A stretch of DNA of 64,000 nt from Planctomycetota bacterium (GCA_003388505.1 QQVO01000006.1:1-64000); one strand, 5' to 3'; shown: positions 27,760 to 36,801, numbered from the stretch's first letter. The notes: generated by a model not told the origin, from the letters alone. Program-made: numbers and translations.

Positions 27760-30441
27760 ATGAGTATTCGAAACTTGAATCACATGTTCCGGCCCAAATC
27801 CGTGGCCCTCGTCGGGGCGTCGATACGACCGCATAGTGTTGGCGCAACGGTCATGAAAAACCTATTGGCCGGTGGGTTTGAGGGCCCGATCATGCCGGTC
27901 AATCCGAAGTACGAGGCGGTCTGCGGCGTATTGGCTTGGCCCAAAGTTACAGACCTGCCGCGGACGCCGGATCTTGCCATCATCTGTACGCCGCCCCGAA
28001 CGCTACCCGATTTGATTGATGAACTCGGTCGGCGAGGCACGAAGGCGGCAGTCGTGCTCACCGCAGGTTTGGATACTGTTGAGGAATCGACGGGAAAGAC
28101 GCTTCAGCAGAGCATGTTGGACGTGGCCCGGGAACACATGTTGCGAATCCTGGGACCGAACTGCGTTGGGCTCATTATCCCGGCACTTGGGCTCAACGCG
28201 AGCTTCGCGCACGCGACGGTAGACGCGGGGCGGATCGCTTTCGTTTCCCAGTCTGGCGCAATGGCAACCGCGGTCCTAGATTGGGCACGGACCAGGCAGA
28301 TTGGCTTCTCGCACTTCGTCTCTCTCGGCAACAGCGCCGATATCGACTTTGGCGACGTTCTCGACTACCTGGGCAGCGAGCCCGTCACACGCTCGATCCT
28401 GCTCTACGTGGAATCGGTCAAACATGCCCGCAAGTTCATGTCGGCGGCACGTGCGGCAGCGCGAAACAAGCCCGTGATCGTGCTCAAGGCTGGCCGGGTT
28501 GCCGAAGGGGCGAAGGCGGCGGCCTCCCACACCGGCGCGCTGGCCGGATCGGATGACGTTTACGACGCCGCGATCCGGCGTGCGGGAATGCTACGGGTGT
28601 ATTCCATCGAGGACCTGTTCGATGCCGTGGAAACGCTGGGGCGGGCAAAGCCAGTTAGCGGCGATCGTCTCTCGATCCTGACGAACGGCGGCGGGCCTGG
28701 CGTGATGGCGACGGATGCGGCGATTGCCCACGGCGCTCGGATTGCAAGACTGTCCGAACAAACGATTCAACGCCTTGATGCGGTGCTGCCGCCCACATGG
28801 TCGAAAGGGAACCCTGTGGACATCATCGGCGATGCACCTGCCCAACGGCATCTGGAAGCTTTGAAGATTCTCGTCGATGATCCGGAAACGGATGCCGTTC
28901 TCTTTATCCATGCGCCGACAGCGATTGTTCCCAGCAACACGATCGCCGAGGCCCTTGTCCCGCACATTCTGGAATCGCGTAAGCCCCTGTTCGCCTGTTG
29001 GCTGGGTGGAGACGCCGTTGCCCAGGCCAAGAAAACGTTCGCCCAAGCTGGGATTCCGACGTACGACACGCCAGAGGACGCGGTGAACGCGTTTCTTCAG
29101 ATCATTATTCATCGCCGGAACCAAGAGGCGCTGATAGAAACGCCGCCGTCCGTGTTGGACGATTTCACTGTGGACACCGCCGCCGCGCGGCGAATCATCG
29201 TTCGTGCCCTCGCAGCCGGTCGCGAACTGTTGACCGAACCAGAAGCCAAAGGAGTCTTGGCAGCCTATGGGATTCCGACGGTCGAAACTCGCATCGCCAA
29301 AGCTCCTAAAGAGTGTGGACGCCTGGCCACAGAGATCGGATTTCCGGTCGCCATCAAGATTCTCTCGCCGGACATCACGCATAAGTCAGACGTCGGTGGT
29401 GTGACGCTCGACTTGGAGTCCGCCGAACAAGTCGCGACCACGGCTGCCTCGATGCTTTCGCGGATCGAGCAACTGAAGCCGGGCGCACACGTTGATGGGT
29501 TCACCGTACAAGCGATGGCGCGCCGGCCAGATGCACACGAGTTGATCGTCGGTGCCAGCGAAGATCCGATATTCGGCCCGGCGCTTCTCTTTGGACAGGG
29601 TGGTACAGCCGTGGAAGTCATTGCCGATCGGGCCGTTGCGTTGCCGCCATTGAATATGACATTGGCAAGAGAACTCGTGTCGAGGACGCGCGTTTCCAAG
29701 CTACTTGCCGGTTATCGCCATCGCCCGTCTGCAGATCTGTCGGCCATCTATCGGACCTTGATTCAGGTCTCTCAGCTCATTTCCGACATCCCCGAAGTAG
29801 CTGAGTTGGACATCAATCCACTGCTGGCCGACGAATCGGGCGTACTGGCATTGGATGCGCGACTGAGGGTGGTGCGAACAGAAACCACCGGCGCCGAGCG
29901 CCTGGCCATCCGCCCCTACCCGCGCGCACTTGAAGAAGAGATCACGTTCGACGATCGCCCCCTCCTCCTGCGTCCGGTTCGGCCAGAGGACGAACCCGCG
30001 CATCGTGAGTTGTTTACGAAGCTTCATCCCGACGACATTCGTTTTCGATTCTTCGGTCTTCTCCGTGAACCTGTCCACAGTGAACTCGCCCGTTTCACAC
30101 AGATCGACTACGAACGCGAAATGGCGTTCATTGCGGCCAGGAGGAGTGAAACAGGCGAACTGGAAGCGTTGGGCGTGGCCAGGGTAGCCACCGATCCGGA
30201 CAACATCGCCTCCGAGTTTGCGATCGTCGTTCGGTCCGATCTGAAAGGGAAAGGCCTCGGATCTGTCCTTCTGCAGAAGCTGATCAACTACTGTCGCGAT
30301 CGCGGCACGTCGCGGATCATTGGCCATGTGCTGAGGGAGAACGCGAGAATGTTGGCTCTCGCAAAGAAATACGGTTTTCAACGCACCCAGCAGGCCGATG
30401 ACGACGTAATCGAGGTGTGCCTTCCGTTGACCAGGAGTTAA
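27760..30441 (+). CDS. ADP-forming acetate/acyl-CoA synthetase fused to GNAT acetyltransferase
   Basis: An 893-residue protein. Residues about 1-135: CoA-binding domain (FRPKSVALVGASIRPHSVG, PKYEAVCGV). About 140-460: succinyl-CoA ligase-like domains with FVSQSGAMATA and SHTGALAGSDDVYDAAI, whose His is the phosphorylated residue in this family. About 480-700: ATP-grasp domain (VAIKILSPDITHKSDVGGV, DINPLLADESG). About 735-893: GNAT domain (EFAIVVRSDLKGKGLGSVLL). The first three make ATP from acetyl- or acyl-CoA plus ADP and phosphate, or run in reverse. Fusions with GNAT in other bacteria (Pat type) act as protein lysine acetyltransferases, and in those the synthetase part may be inactive. Here the key His is present. 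Its position after the hydrogenase suits fermentative ATP production. Confidence 0.9.
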   Translation: MSIRNLNHMFRPKSVALVGASIRPHSVGATVMKNLLAGGFEGPIMPVNPKYEAVCGVLAWPKVTDLPRTPDLAIICTPPRTLPDLIDELGRRGTKAAVVLTAGLDTVEESTGKTLQQSMLDVAREHMLRILGPNCVGLIIPALGLNASFAHATVDAGRIAFVSQSGAMATAVLDWARTRQIGFSHFVSLGNSADIDFGDVLDYLGSEPVTRSILLYVESVKHARKFMSAARAAARNKPVIVLKAGRVAEGAKAAASHTGALAGSDDVYDAAIRRAGMLRVYSIEDLFDAVETLGRAKPVSGDRLSILTNGGGPGVMATDAAIAHGARIARLSEQTIQRLDAVLPPTWSKGNPVDIIGDAPAQRHLEALKILVDDPETDAVLFIHAPTAIVPSNTIAEALVPHILESRKPLFACWLGGDAVAQAKKTFAQAGIPTYDTPEDAVNAFLQIIIHRRNQEALIETPPSVLDDFTVDTAAARRIIVRALAAGRELLTEPEAKGVLAAYGIPTVETRIAKAPKECGRLATEIGFPVAIKILSPDITHKSDVGGVTLDLESAEQVATTAASMLSRIEQLKPGAHVDGFTVQAMARRPDAHELIVGASEDPIFGPALLFGQGGTAVEVIADRAVALPPLNMTLARELVSRTRVSKLLAGYRHRPSADLSAIYRTLIQVSQLISDIPEVAELDINPLLADESGVLALDARLRVVRTETTGAERLAIRPYPRALEEEITFDDRPLLLRPVRPEDEPAHRELFTKLHPDDIRFRFFGLLREPVHSELARFTQIDYEREMAFIAARRSETGELEALGVARVATDPDNIASEFAIVVRSDLKGKGLGSVLLQKLINYCRDRGTSRIIGHVLRENARMLALAKKYGFQRTQQADDDVIEVCLPLTRS

Positions 30442-30562
30442 GAGGGAGGAGCTTCGCTGCCTTTCGATCTGTACGAAAGCCGCGGGCATTGCCAGCAAGG
30501 GTGAATCGTTGCGATGACACGAGCGGGTCCAGCTGGACGGCCGATCGCACCTATCCCAACAC

Positions 30563-30630
30563 GCGTCGGTCGACCACCCCGGCATGAGATACGCCGACGT
30601 CTTCGCTGCGTCGGTGAAACAGAGCGAAGG
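30563..30630 (+). repeat. dispersed intergenic repeat, copy D
   Basis: It contains CGGTCGACCACCCCGGCATG, then AGATACGCCGACGTCTTCGC and TGCGTCGGTGAAACAG. It is closest to copies E and B. Confidence 0.6.
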
Positions 30631-30677
30631 CACTTGGAGACCTCGCCAGAGGCCAGCGATTCCGACGGCTGGATTCC

Positions 30678-30839
30678 TCACTCCGCCCGCCGAGCGTACT
30701 TCTTCAACAAGCCGCCCAACCGCGTCATGCACACGACCTCAGATGGCACGATCGCCTGCACCTCCTCCGGCAGCGCATCCGAGGCCGGCGGAACGTTGCC
30801 GCGCGCCGAATGTCCACGCTCCACCACCAGACGCTGATA
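30678..30839 (-). pseudogene. C-terminal remnant of integrase-type transposase, copy 3
   Basis: The reverse-strand frame contains VVERGHSARGNVPPAS, PEEVQAIVPSEVVCMTRL and GGLLKKYARRAE before a TGA at 30678-30680. It has the same motif order as 1369-1521 and 6507-6626 but is more diverged. No start codon and no catalytic residues remain. Confidence 0.6.
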
Positions 30840-31412
30840 ACGTGCACCACCGCGCACAACGGGCGTTACAGCACGTCCACCACGTGCTGTCTACAGCACG
30901 GATTCTCCCATGCATACGAAAGGAGCAGGTCGTCTCTGGTACGCCAATTGCAGCGATGCTACGAATACTCTCACGCAAGGAGGCAATGTGATCGATTCTC
31001 ACGCGGTACAGGGGAGTGGTTGTCTGTCCGCTGATTGGAGCGCCAGTTGACGCTCAGAAAGAAACCGTGACACCGCTGTGGAGGGGGGACTCGTCGCCGA
31101 GGTGATACCGAATTCTCGGCGACGGCAGACGCGTCGTCGTTGCGTTGCATTTTCTGCGATCCGTCACATGCAATCCAAATACGACGCACTTGCCCCCGCA
31201 GTTGAAGACAATTTCTCGCAAATCAAGGCTGATCGAATTACATTTGAGAGACTCTACGCGAGAATCAGAGGCACATGCGTGAGAAATCTGAAGGATCCTT
31301 ACCTCCCTTCTCGCTCGATCTCATCCTTTGACACATGCGACCTCGAGGCGCGTGAGAGCCAATCGCCTCGGTTACATGCTGGCGTGCCAAAACCTGCGAA
31401 CGATATAGCAAT

Positions 31413-31844
31413 ATGAGCCCTCCCCCGAAGAGATCCGTCGTTGTACCGGTCGATCTTTCCGACGAGTCTTTTTCGGCCGTCGACGTTGGATTGGAATACG
31501 TCAATGACCCGTCCCACCTGCATGTGGTCCACGTCTTGCGTGACGTGACTGCTGCAGAGCTTGAGCAAATCTGGGATGAGATTGACCAACGCGAGTGGCA
31601 GTCGAAAGCGAAGCAAACACTCGAAAAACGTTTTGCGGATGAAAAATACTGCGGGGTTGGGATAGAGGTCGTTTTCGGAAGTCCAGGCGAGAGCATCGTG
31701 GAGTGTGCCGATCGCGTCGGTGCCGAACTGATCGTGATGCCCTCTCATGGGCGTCGCGGCATTTCACGTCTGCTGCTGGGTTCGGTGACGGAGCGGGTGC
31801 TTCGTCTGGCTCATTGCCCCGTCCTTGTTCTGAAAGCAGGCTGA
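31413..31844 (+). CDS. universal stress protein (UspA family)
   Basis: A 143-residue protein with the Usp fold: VVVPVDLSDESFSAVDVGLEY at the start, HLHVVHVL, then AELIVMPSHGRRGISRLLLG and SVTERVLRLAHCPVLVLK. The HG-9X-GS element of the ATP-binding loop is intact, with Pro in place of the first Gly (common in active members). Usp proteins of this type accumulate under starvation or anaerobiosis. It stands alone, downstream of the acyl-CoA synthetase and its debris. Confidence 0.9.
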   Translation: MSPPPKRSVVVPVDLSDESFSAVDVGLEYVNDPSHLHVVHVLRDVTAAELEQIWDEIDQREWQSKAKQTLEKRFADEKYCGVGIEVVFGSPGESIVECADRVGAELIVMPSHGRRGISRLLLGSVTERVLRLAHCPVLVLKAG

Positions 31845-32290
31845 TTCGAGGGGAAGATCGGGTAACCCTACTTGGACGGAGATGCGAGGTCAGACGCTGA
31901 GAGAAATTGCATGGTTTGGGCAGCGGGGGATTCGGATTACCGCATGAGTCGGCCTATAATCTCACCTCGATGCTCCAGTTGACTCACGTATTCAGTGTCG
32001 AATGTAGCCGTTCGTCTCTGAAATCAGTCTGCTGCTGTGATCGTATTGACGACATGATCGCCACCAAATCTGCTTCCACTCAAAGTTGCCTGAACTCCAT
32101 CCGGTCGACAACCCCGCGTTGAGATGGGCTGACGCGGAATCTGCTCCGGTCATTTTCACCGGATGCAGAAAACGAATCTGCGAACTTCGGATCACCTGCG
32201 GTGGCACCCGGTCCTTGCTACAGCAACTGCGCGTTCCGAGAATGCCTGTCAGTTCAGCAGTCCGCGGTGTCTGGAGGTCGCGTGGCCATC
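31845..32290. other. intergenic stretch with one dispersed repeat
   Basis: No gene is supported. Dispersed-repeat copy B is at 32089-32166. Confidence 0.4.
32089..32166 (+). repeat. dispersed intergenic repeat, copy B
   Basis: It contains CTGAACTCCATCCGGTCGAC, then AACCCCGCGTTGAGATGGGC and TGACGCGGAATCTGCTCCGG. The 20 bases up to the GTCGAC core are identical to those of copy A read in the same sense. Confidence 0.65.
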
Positions 32291-33271
32291 ATGGATCGAC
32301 GTTCGCACCGAAGAAGCTACAGCGATCTGCGGCACCTGATTCAGCGGTCGCTCGAGGGCTGTTCGGGATTCGGCAGTCGCATCGAATTAGACGGCAAGCT
32401 CGACCGAATGGCAGAAGGCCTCTGGCATGAGAACTACTGGTTCCGGGTCCGTGCGCGCCCGGATGCGTACATCCTGCGACTTCTTGATGAAAGCGAGGAC
32501 TGGCAGCAGGGGCCCGAACCACGGGATCGCCTGATTCGGGAAGCGGAAACGCTGCAGGTATTGGAGAAGTGTGACTTCGGTCATCCGACGCCCAACTTCA
32601 TCTGCTTCGTCCGGTACGACGAATCAGAACCCATCGGAATGATCGAGACCGGCCTACCTGGGTATTCCCTGTACGGACATGAGGACCGGTCTACGCTGAG
32701 GCTTGTCAGCCGTGTGGCCGCCAACGTTCATCGCCTTACTGCCCAGGAGTTCCCCCATCTTCCGAGCAGCAGTCGCACGGAGCACGTGAAGTCGCAACTC
32801 GCCGAATTCGAGGAGGACTTGTATGTGGAGTTTCCCCTGGCCAGGGAGGTTCGTGACTGGATCGCGGCACAGGTTCCTGCCGACGATCACAGTTGTGTTC
32901 TGCACGGGGACCTGCTTCCGCAAAACCTGCTTTGCGACTGGCCAACCGCGGGTGTTGAGGACCCACCTGTCGGAGTTGTCGATTGGGAAATGGCACGGAT
33001 TGGTGATCCCGCGTACGATCTGGCGATCGTCAGTCGCGGCAATCGAAAGGTTTGTGGCGTCAAGGACGGCTTGAAGATTCTCGTTGAGGAATACCTGGAA
33101 TCGGGGGGGCAACCGGTTTCACTGACTGAAGTCCGTGTTCATGAGTTGATTCTGATCCTTCGGTGGCTGGAGGAGGCGTGGCACGAATATCAGAAGCCTG
33201 TCACGAGGGGCCACGGCCCGGATTTCTACGAAGACAAACTCCAGTCTCTGTTCCGGCGCGCGGCGGGTTGA
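32291..33271 (+). CDS. aminoglycoside phosphotransferase-like kinase
   Basis: A 326-residue protein of the APH/choline-kinase-like fold. The catalytic loop is VLHGDLLPQNLL (residues about 203-214) with its Asp, and the metal-binding motif is GVVDWEMARIGDPAYDLA (about 230-247). The N-terminal lobe has YWFRVRARPDAYILRLLDE. These enzymes phosphorylate hydroxyls on small molecules or act on metabolites; the aminoglycoside name is historical and resistance cannot be inferred. The start was placed at 32291; a GTG at 32282 in the same frame is possible. No operon partner is visible. Confidence 0.8.
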   Translation: MDRRSHRRSYSDLRHLIQRSLEGCSGFGSRIELDGKLDRMAEGLWHENYWFRVRARPDAYILRLLDESEDWQQGPEPRDRLIREAETLQVLEKCDFGHPTPNFICFVRYDESEPIGMIETGLPGYSLYGHEDRSTLRLVSRVAANVHRLTAQEFPHLPSSSRTEHVKSQLAEFEEDLYVEFPLAREVRDWIAAQVPADDHSCVLHGDLLPQNLLCDWPTAGVEDPPVGVVDWEMARIGDPAYDLAIVSRGNRKVCGVKDGLKILVEEYLESGGQPVSLTEVRVHELILILRWLEEAWHEYQKPVTRGHGPDFYEDKLQSLFRRAAG

Positions 33272-33294
33272 AACGGCAATTCGGCGGGCATCGC

Positions 33295-33693
33295 TCAGCC
33301 GGAACCCGGGTCAATTCCGTCCCGCTTGCATTCCATCGCGTACAGGGCGGCAAAATCCTCGGCAAGGTATGCGTCGAGCATCGACACATATTCGACAGGG
33401 TCATGCGGAGAATTCTCACCGGCGCATGCCAGACGCCGTTGCCTGCGAGTGTTGATGACCTGGGGCTCGGACTGCTCGCGCTGGTTCAGATAGTCGGGGT
33501 CGAGTGCAACGCCCAGCTGACTGAGTTCGATGGCGGCGCAGCGCCAGTCAACGCCAAACTGCCGACAGTAGCCGCGAACGACGTTCTTGCCTTTGAATTG
33601 TTGCAGCCAAGACACTGCTGACTGCAGTCGGGCGGAACGAGCCATGCGCTTCGCCCGCGGCACGCCATGGTTGTTCTTTCGTTTCCGTGTCAC
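33295..33693 (-). CDS. conserved hypothetical protein (planctomycete small protein)
   Basis: A 132-residue basic protein: RARLQSAVSWLQQF-like N-terminal part, then GKNVVRGYCRQFGVDWRCAA and ELSQLGV, and a tail with DAYLAEDFAALYAMEC. I recognise the KNLVRGYRK-FGVDWRCA pattern as recurrent in planctomycete and other genomes, without a known function. It lies five bases downstream of the 387-residue gene on the same strand, so the two are co-transcribed. No catalytic motif is visible; a nucleic-acid-related role is only a guess from its basic character. Confidence 0.65.
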   Translation of the reverse strand: MTRKRKNNHGVPRAKRMARSARLQSAVSWLQQFKGKNVVRGYCRQFGVDWRCAAIELSQLGVALDPDYLNQREQSEPQVINTRRQRRLACAGENSPHDPVEYVSMLDAYLAEDFAALYAMECKRDGIDPGSG

Positions 33694-33698
33694 GCCTG

Positions 33699-34862
33699 CT
33701 ACTCCAAGAGCCCATACTTCCGCAGCGACGACTTGAGGTGATTCAGTGTCGGATGTTTCTTTGCGAGATGAGCGGCGTGCATGCGAGTGATCTCCGCCCC
33801 CTCCTCACCTCCGACAGCCTCGCGCAAATCGGACAGGATCTCGGCAGCCGCCTTGTAGTTGCGAGTGCCGCGCGCTGCAACGAGCTTCTCGGCCTCGCGA
33901 AGCCATTTCTGTGGCGCCTTGACCATCAGCTTCATGCGATCCTGACGCTTTCGTTCCTGCTTTGCCGCTTCACGCTGTGCAGCGGCTTCACCTTGCCTCT
34001 GTTCCTGCACATCATGTTCGGCGCACAGGACCTCAGTCCGTTCAAGCAGTTCGGCGAACGAGCGTCCCAAGGCAACGGTTGGCCAGTCAGTTCGAGGCTC
34101 TGATTCACGGAGTGCGGCCAGCATTTCCGCTTTGACAACGGCGGCATCTTCGACAAGCAGCCTCCGCAGCAGCCGTTTCGATTCGCGATCGCTGAACGCC
34201 TCAACATACGCTTCAACGCGCTGTTCGAGATCTTCCTGAGCAGGCAGTGCGGGCGCATCCTCTGAGGCAGCGACAAGGATCAAGGGATCAAGTCCGAAGA
34301 ATTCCAGCAGCGCCCCGCAAGAATCCAGGCACTCGGCAAGACCACCGGGCACCGGAGGCTCATTGCGATCAGGTGAAGCGGACTGGTCGTTCGCGGCACA
34401 GAGCCAGAGCAGATACAACACGCGCGGATCGCCGGCGACCAGGTGGTTCCGAATCTCGACGACGTCATCCAGGTACTCTCCCGGTGACCAGATATCCTCG
34501 AGATCACCCGGTTCGTGAAACGGATCGAGGGTCAGAATCCCACCCTTGCCCTTGAGGTCCTTCTTCTGGGTGAGTCCGTTTTCGCGCACGTAGTCTGACC
34601 ACACCGACGCTGGAAACGGCAGGCCAGCCGGCAGCCTCACTGCGATCTTCCGAACGCCGAAGTTGGCGTAGTGCAGGTGGACGTCGTATCCGTGTCGCAG
34701 CAACCCGTCCGCACTGCCGCGAAAGTCACCGAAGTGATACTCGTTCTCGAAGTGCCAGCGTGTGATTTCTGCTCGTGACGACTGCTGCCTGGCGTAGACA
34801 AGTTCTCGCTGCGTCAGCGGACGGTCGACTGCGCGAAACGCGATGAACTGGTACTCACTCAA
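33699..34862 (-). CDS. conserved hypothetical protein (MSEYQ-family)
   Basis: A 387-residue protein. The N-terminus MSEYQFIAFRAVDRPLTQRE, followed by FGDFRGSADGLLRHGYDVHL and NFGVRKIAVRLP, defines a widespread uncharacterised family that in some genomes sits next to SWIM zinc-finger proteins (recollection). Residues about 285-325 form a charged helix, rich in Glu/Gln/Lys/Arg, which could be a coiled coil, and the C-terminus is helical. No SWIM gene is found here; its only partner is the small gene 5 bases downstream. Function is unknown. Confidence 0.7.
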   Translation of the reverse strand: MSEYQFIAFRAVDRPLTQRELVYARQQSSRAEITRWHFENEYHFGDFRGSADGLLRHGYDVHLHYANFGVRKIAVRLPAGLPFPASVWSDYVRENGLTQKKDLKGKGGILTLDPFHEPGDLEDIWSPGEYLDDVVEIRNHLVAGDPRVLYLLWLCAANDQSASPDRNEPPVPGGLAECLDSCGALLEFFGLDPLILVAASEDAPALPAQEDLEQRVEAYVEAFSDRESKRLLRRLLVEDAAVVKAEMLAALRESEPRTDWPTVALGRSFAELLERTEVLCAEHDVQEQRQGEAAAQREAAKQERKRQDRMKLMVKAPQKWLREAEKLVAARGTRNYKAAAEILSDLREAVGGEEGAEITRMHAAHLAKKHPTLNHLKSSLRKYGLLE

Positions 34863-35192
34863 GACCGCAACCTCCTGTCAGCCGTCTTCCTGGCTCCGAT
34901 CCTTCGGCGAGATGATCGTGAGCGTCATGCTATCAGATCTTGTCGTTGGAGACGTTCTCCATCCAGTTCGGTGTGACTCTGGCGAATCGTGGAATCGGCC
35001 AGCTCCCAACGGTCACAGCTCGGTCGCGTGCTTCTGTGAGAAAGCACCGAAGAGTAGGTTAAACGCGGGGGATTGACTCCCACGAAAAGCATCTTCACCT
35101 CACGACGGGAGGTCAGGCATGATGCACAACAAGGCCACCGGCTGAAGGGATCGGGCATCGGAGCAGGCGCCGGCGGCTCTGGAGCCCAGCCA

Positions 35193-36239
35193 ATGCCGAC
35201 GAGTCTTGAATCTGCTGTCGAGAGCTACATCCGAGCCCGGAATCTGTCATCAGGCACACGGGACGAGTATTCGTCCACGGTCACCAAATGGACGGAATGG
35301 GGCAGCGGTGTACCAATCGAGGAATTGAGGCGCAAGCACATTCGCGAGTTTGTGGACTGGGTCCACGAACACGCTGTCAGACAGCAGGGGACCAATCCGG
35401 GACGCACGGCAAACAAGGCCCGTGAGCATCTTCGCGCGATCCTGTCGTGGGCGTGGGAACAGGACCTCATCGAGTCACCGCCGCGGTTTCCCAAACCGAA
35501 GCCACAGCGCGACGTTGCCGGACGACACTATCTGACGAAGGCCGAACTCAATGCCCTGTATTTCGCGACCCACTTGATGCCGCGCCCGCGAGGTTGGGAC
35601 AGGGCCTTGCACGTCGGCCACTATTGGCGGTGTGCGCTGGTCGTGTTCTTCAACTACGGTGTCGACACCGGGACAATCTGGAAGTGTGCGTCCATTCATG
35701 AGCCGATCCTTTGGCGGCATGTCTCGTGGGATCGGCAGTCACCAGATGGTCAAGTCAACCAGCAGTCTCGGTGGGGCTGGATATTCTATCGCCGGGTGAA
35801 GACCGGCAAGGCGTTCTATCGGCCGATGAACCGTGTCGTCCATGCACACATCCGGAGCATCATGCCGGATGATCTACGGCCGAGCGATCCCGTATTCCTC
35901 GGCGGAGGTTCCCGCCCGAACCAGCGATTTGGAGAGCTCTGCTCAGTGGCCGGCATTCGGCCAAAGACCGACATCGAATCGGGCGAGGAGAAACCATGGC
36001 TGCTGAAGGATCTGCGGAAGACGTGTGCCACCTACTACGACGCGCACATGCCGGAGTCTTCGATTGAGATTCTCGGTCATTCCGTCGGCGGCGTGACGTA
36101 CCGCCACTACGCGCACCGGGATCCGTTAGCGTTCAAGGCGATTATGACCCTGCCGCAACCGACAGCGTTCACCGCCCTCGTGAAAGGGTTCGATGGTGAG
36201 TGCCCCTGCTGCAGACGGCGATTCGCGGAAGCATCATGA
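35193..36239 (+). CDS. tyrosine recombinase/integrase, planctomycete type
   Basis: A 348-residue protein. Residues about 5-90 form the SAM-like core-binding domain (SAVESYIRARNLSSGTRDEY, IREFVDWV, KAREHLRAILSWAWEQ). The catalytic part contains LKDLRKTCATYYD, giving the second Arg with Lys at the usual His position, then ILGHSVGGVTYRHYAH with the GH pair and the Tyr nucleophile. The first Arg of the box I motif is not where expected: NYGVDTGTIWK has no Arg. The start at 35193 gives the domain-appropriate N-terminus; a frame open from 35073 would add 40 low-complexity residues. It is followed directly by a hairpin-forming repeat copy, suggesting element ends close by. Confidence 0.75.
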   Translation: MPTSLESAVESYIRARNLSSGTRDEYSSTVTKWTEWGSGVPIEELRRKHIREFVDWVHEHAVRQQGTNPGRTANKAREHLRAILSWAWEQDLIESPPRFPKPKPQRDVAGRHYLTKAELNALYFATHLMPRPRGWDRALHVGHYWRCALVVFFNYGVDTGTIWKCASIHEPILWRHVSWDRQSPDGQVNQQSRWGWIFYRRVKTGKAFYRPMNRVVHAHIRSIMPDDLRPSDPVFLGGGSRPNQRFGELCSVAGIRPKTDIESGEEKPWLLKDLRKTCATYYDAHMPESSIEILGHSVGGVTYRHYAHRDPLAFKAIMTLPQPTAFTALVKGFDGECPCCRRRFAEAS

Positions 36240-36261
36240 CACGCACCGAGCGGTAATACTT

Positions 36262-36355
36262 CATTCCGGAAACTCGCGTCGGGCACTTTCCCCGATGCGA
36301 GTTTCGCACTTTTCGGAATGCTCGCGGGGTTGTCGACCGGATGGAGTTCAGCGTC
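36262..36355 (-). repeat. dispersed intergenic repeat, copy A, with long hairpin
   Basis: The core reads CTGAACTCCATCCGGTCGAC then AACCCCGCGAGCATTCCG on the reverse strand. Inside it, GAAACTCGCGTCGGG and CCCGATGCGAGTTTC (14 of 15 bases complementary) can fold over a 7-base loop, with an outer ATTCCG/CGGAAT pair. It sits 23 bases after the integrase stop and could double as a terminator, although no T-run follows. Confidence 0.65.
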
Positions 36356-36540
36356 AGGGATGAGCGACTGCGGAGCCCCGGATTCGCGCCACCAATTCGA
36401 TGGCACCGTCCGCCCAACGGGTACTGCACGGCCGGCACCGTGTACGTCAATCACTATTGCAGCGAGTCAGGTAAGACCGAGTACCGGGAGCGGCTCCGCG
36501 GCATGCTGAGATAATACCGTCGCAGGGCAGCGTGAGGATC

Positions 36541-36801
36541 ATGTTCCACTGGCTGAAACGGCGCTTGGTTGGCTGGGTGGAGAATCGGCAGCGGGGCGAG
36601 ATCGCCCGGCTGCAGCAGGAGGCAATGCGACTGAAACAGGAACTGGAGCGGACAACCGGCGAACTGGTGCGGTTGACTCCCGAGGAACGGAGTCTGTTGG
36701 CTCAGAAATCCCGGGGAATCGATCCCGATACGCTGAAGCAGATCTCTGTTCTCGACACTGACGCGCTGATCGACGGCACAGAATCGACCGAGAATCGGTA
36801 G
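36541..36801 (+). CDS. small coiled-coil protein, probable insertion-element accessory ORF
   Basis: An 86-residue protein: FHWLKRRLVGWVENR, a heptad-like charged helix (residues about 16-45, EIARLQQEAMRLKQELERTT), then VRLTPEERSLLAQKSRGIDP and TLKQISVLD. Short ORFs with the LTPE-R--LA-K--GIDP pattern occur near planctomycete integrase-type insertion sequences (recollection). Here no transposase follows, so it is a solo or orphaned copy. ATG at 36541 was chosen; a GTG at 36532 is also in frame. Confidence 0.55.
   Translation: MFHWLKRRLVGWVENRQRGEIARLQQEAMRLKQELERTTGELVRLTPEERSLLAQKSRGIDPDTLKQISVLDTDALIDGTESTENR

Larger units (their letters stand above)
30442..31412. other. mobile-element debris between acyl-CoA synthetase and Usp
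   Basis: It holds dispersed-repeat copy D and an integrase tail on the reverse strand (listed separately). The remaining roughly 570 bases before the Usp start contain only short ORFs with no recognisable motif. Confidence 0.45.

Noticed and set aside
29701-30732. 343-codon reverse-strand ORF
   Set aside because: Opposite the GNAT domain and a repeat; no family features.
32291-33271. Antibiotic resistance gene
   Set aside because: The APH fold alone does not predict aminoglycoside resistance, and there is no mobile resistance context.
36107-36454. 115-codon reverse ORF with ELHPVDNPA
   Set aside because: A translation of repeat copy A, not a gene; similar short peptides arise at other copies.
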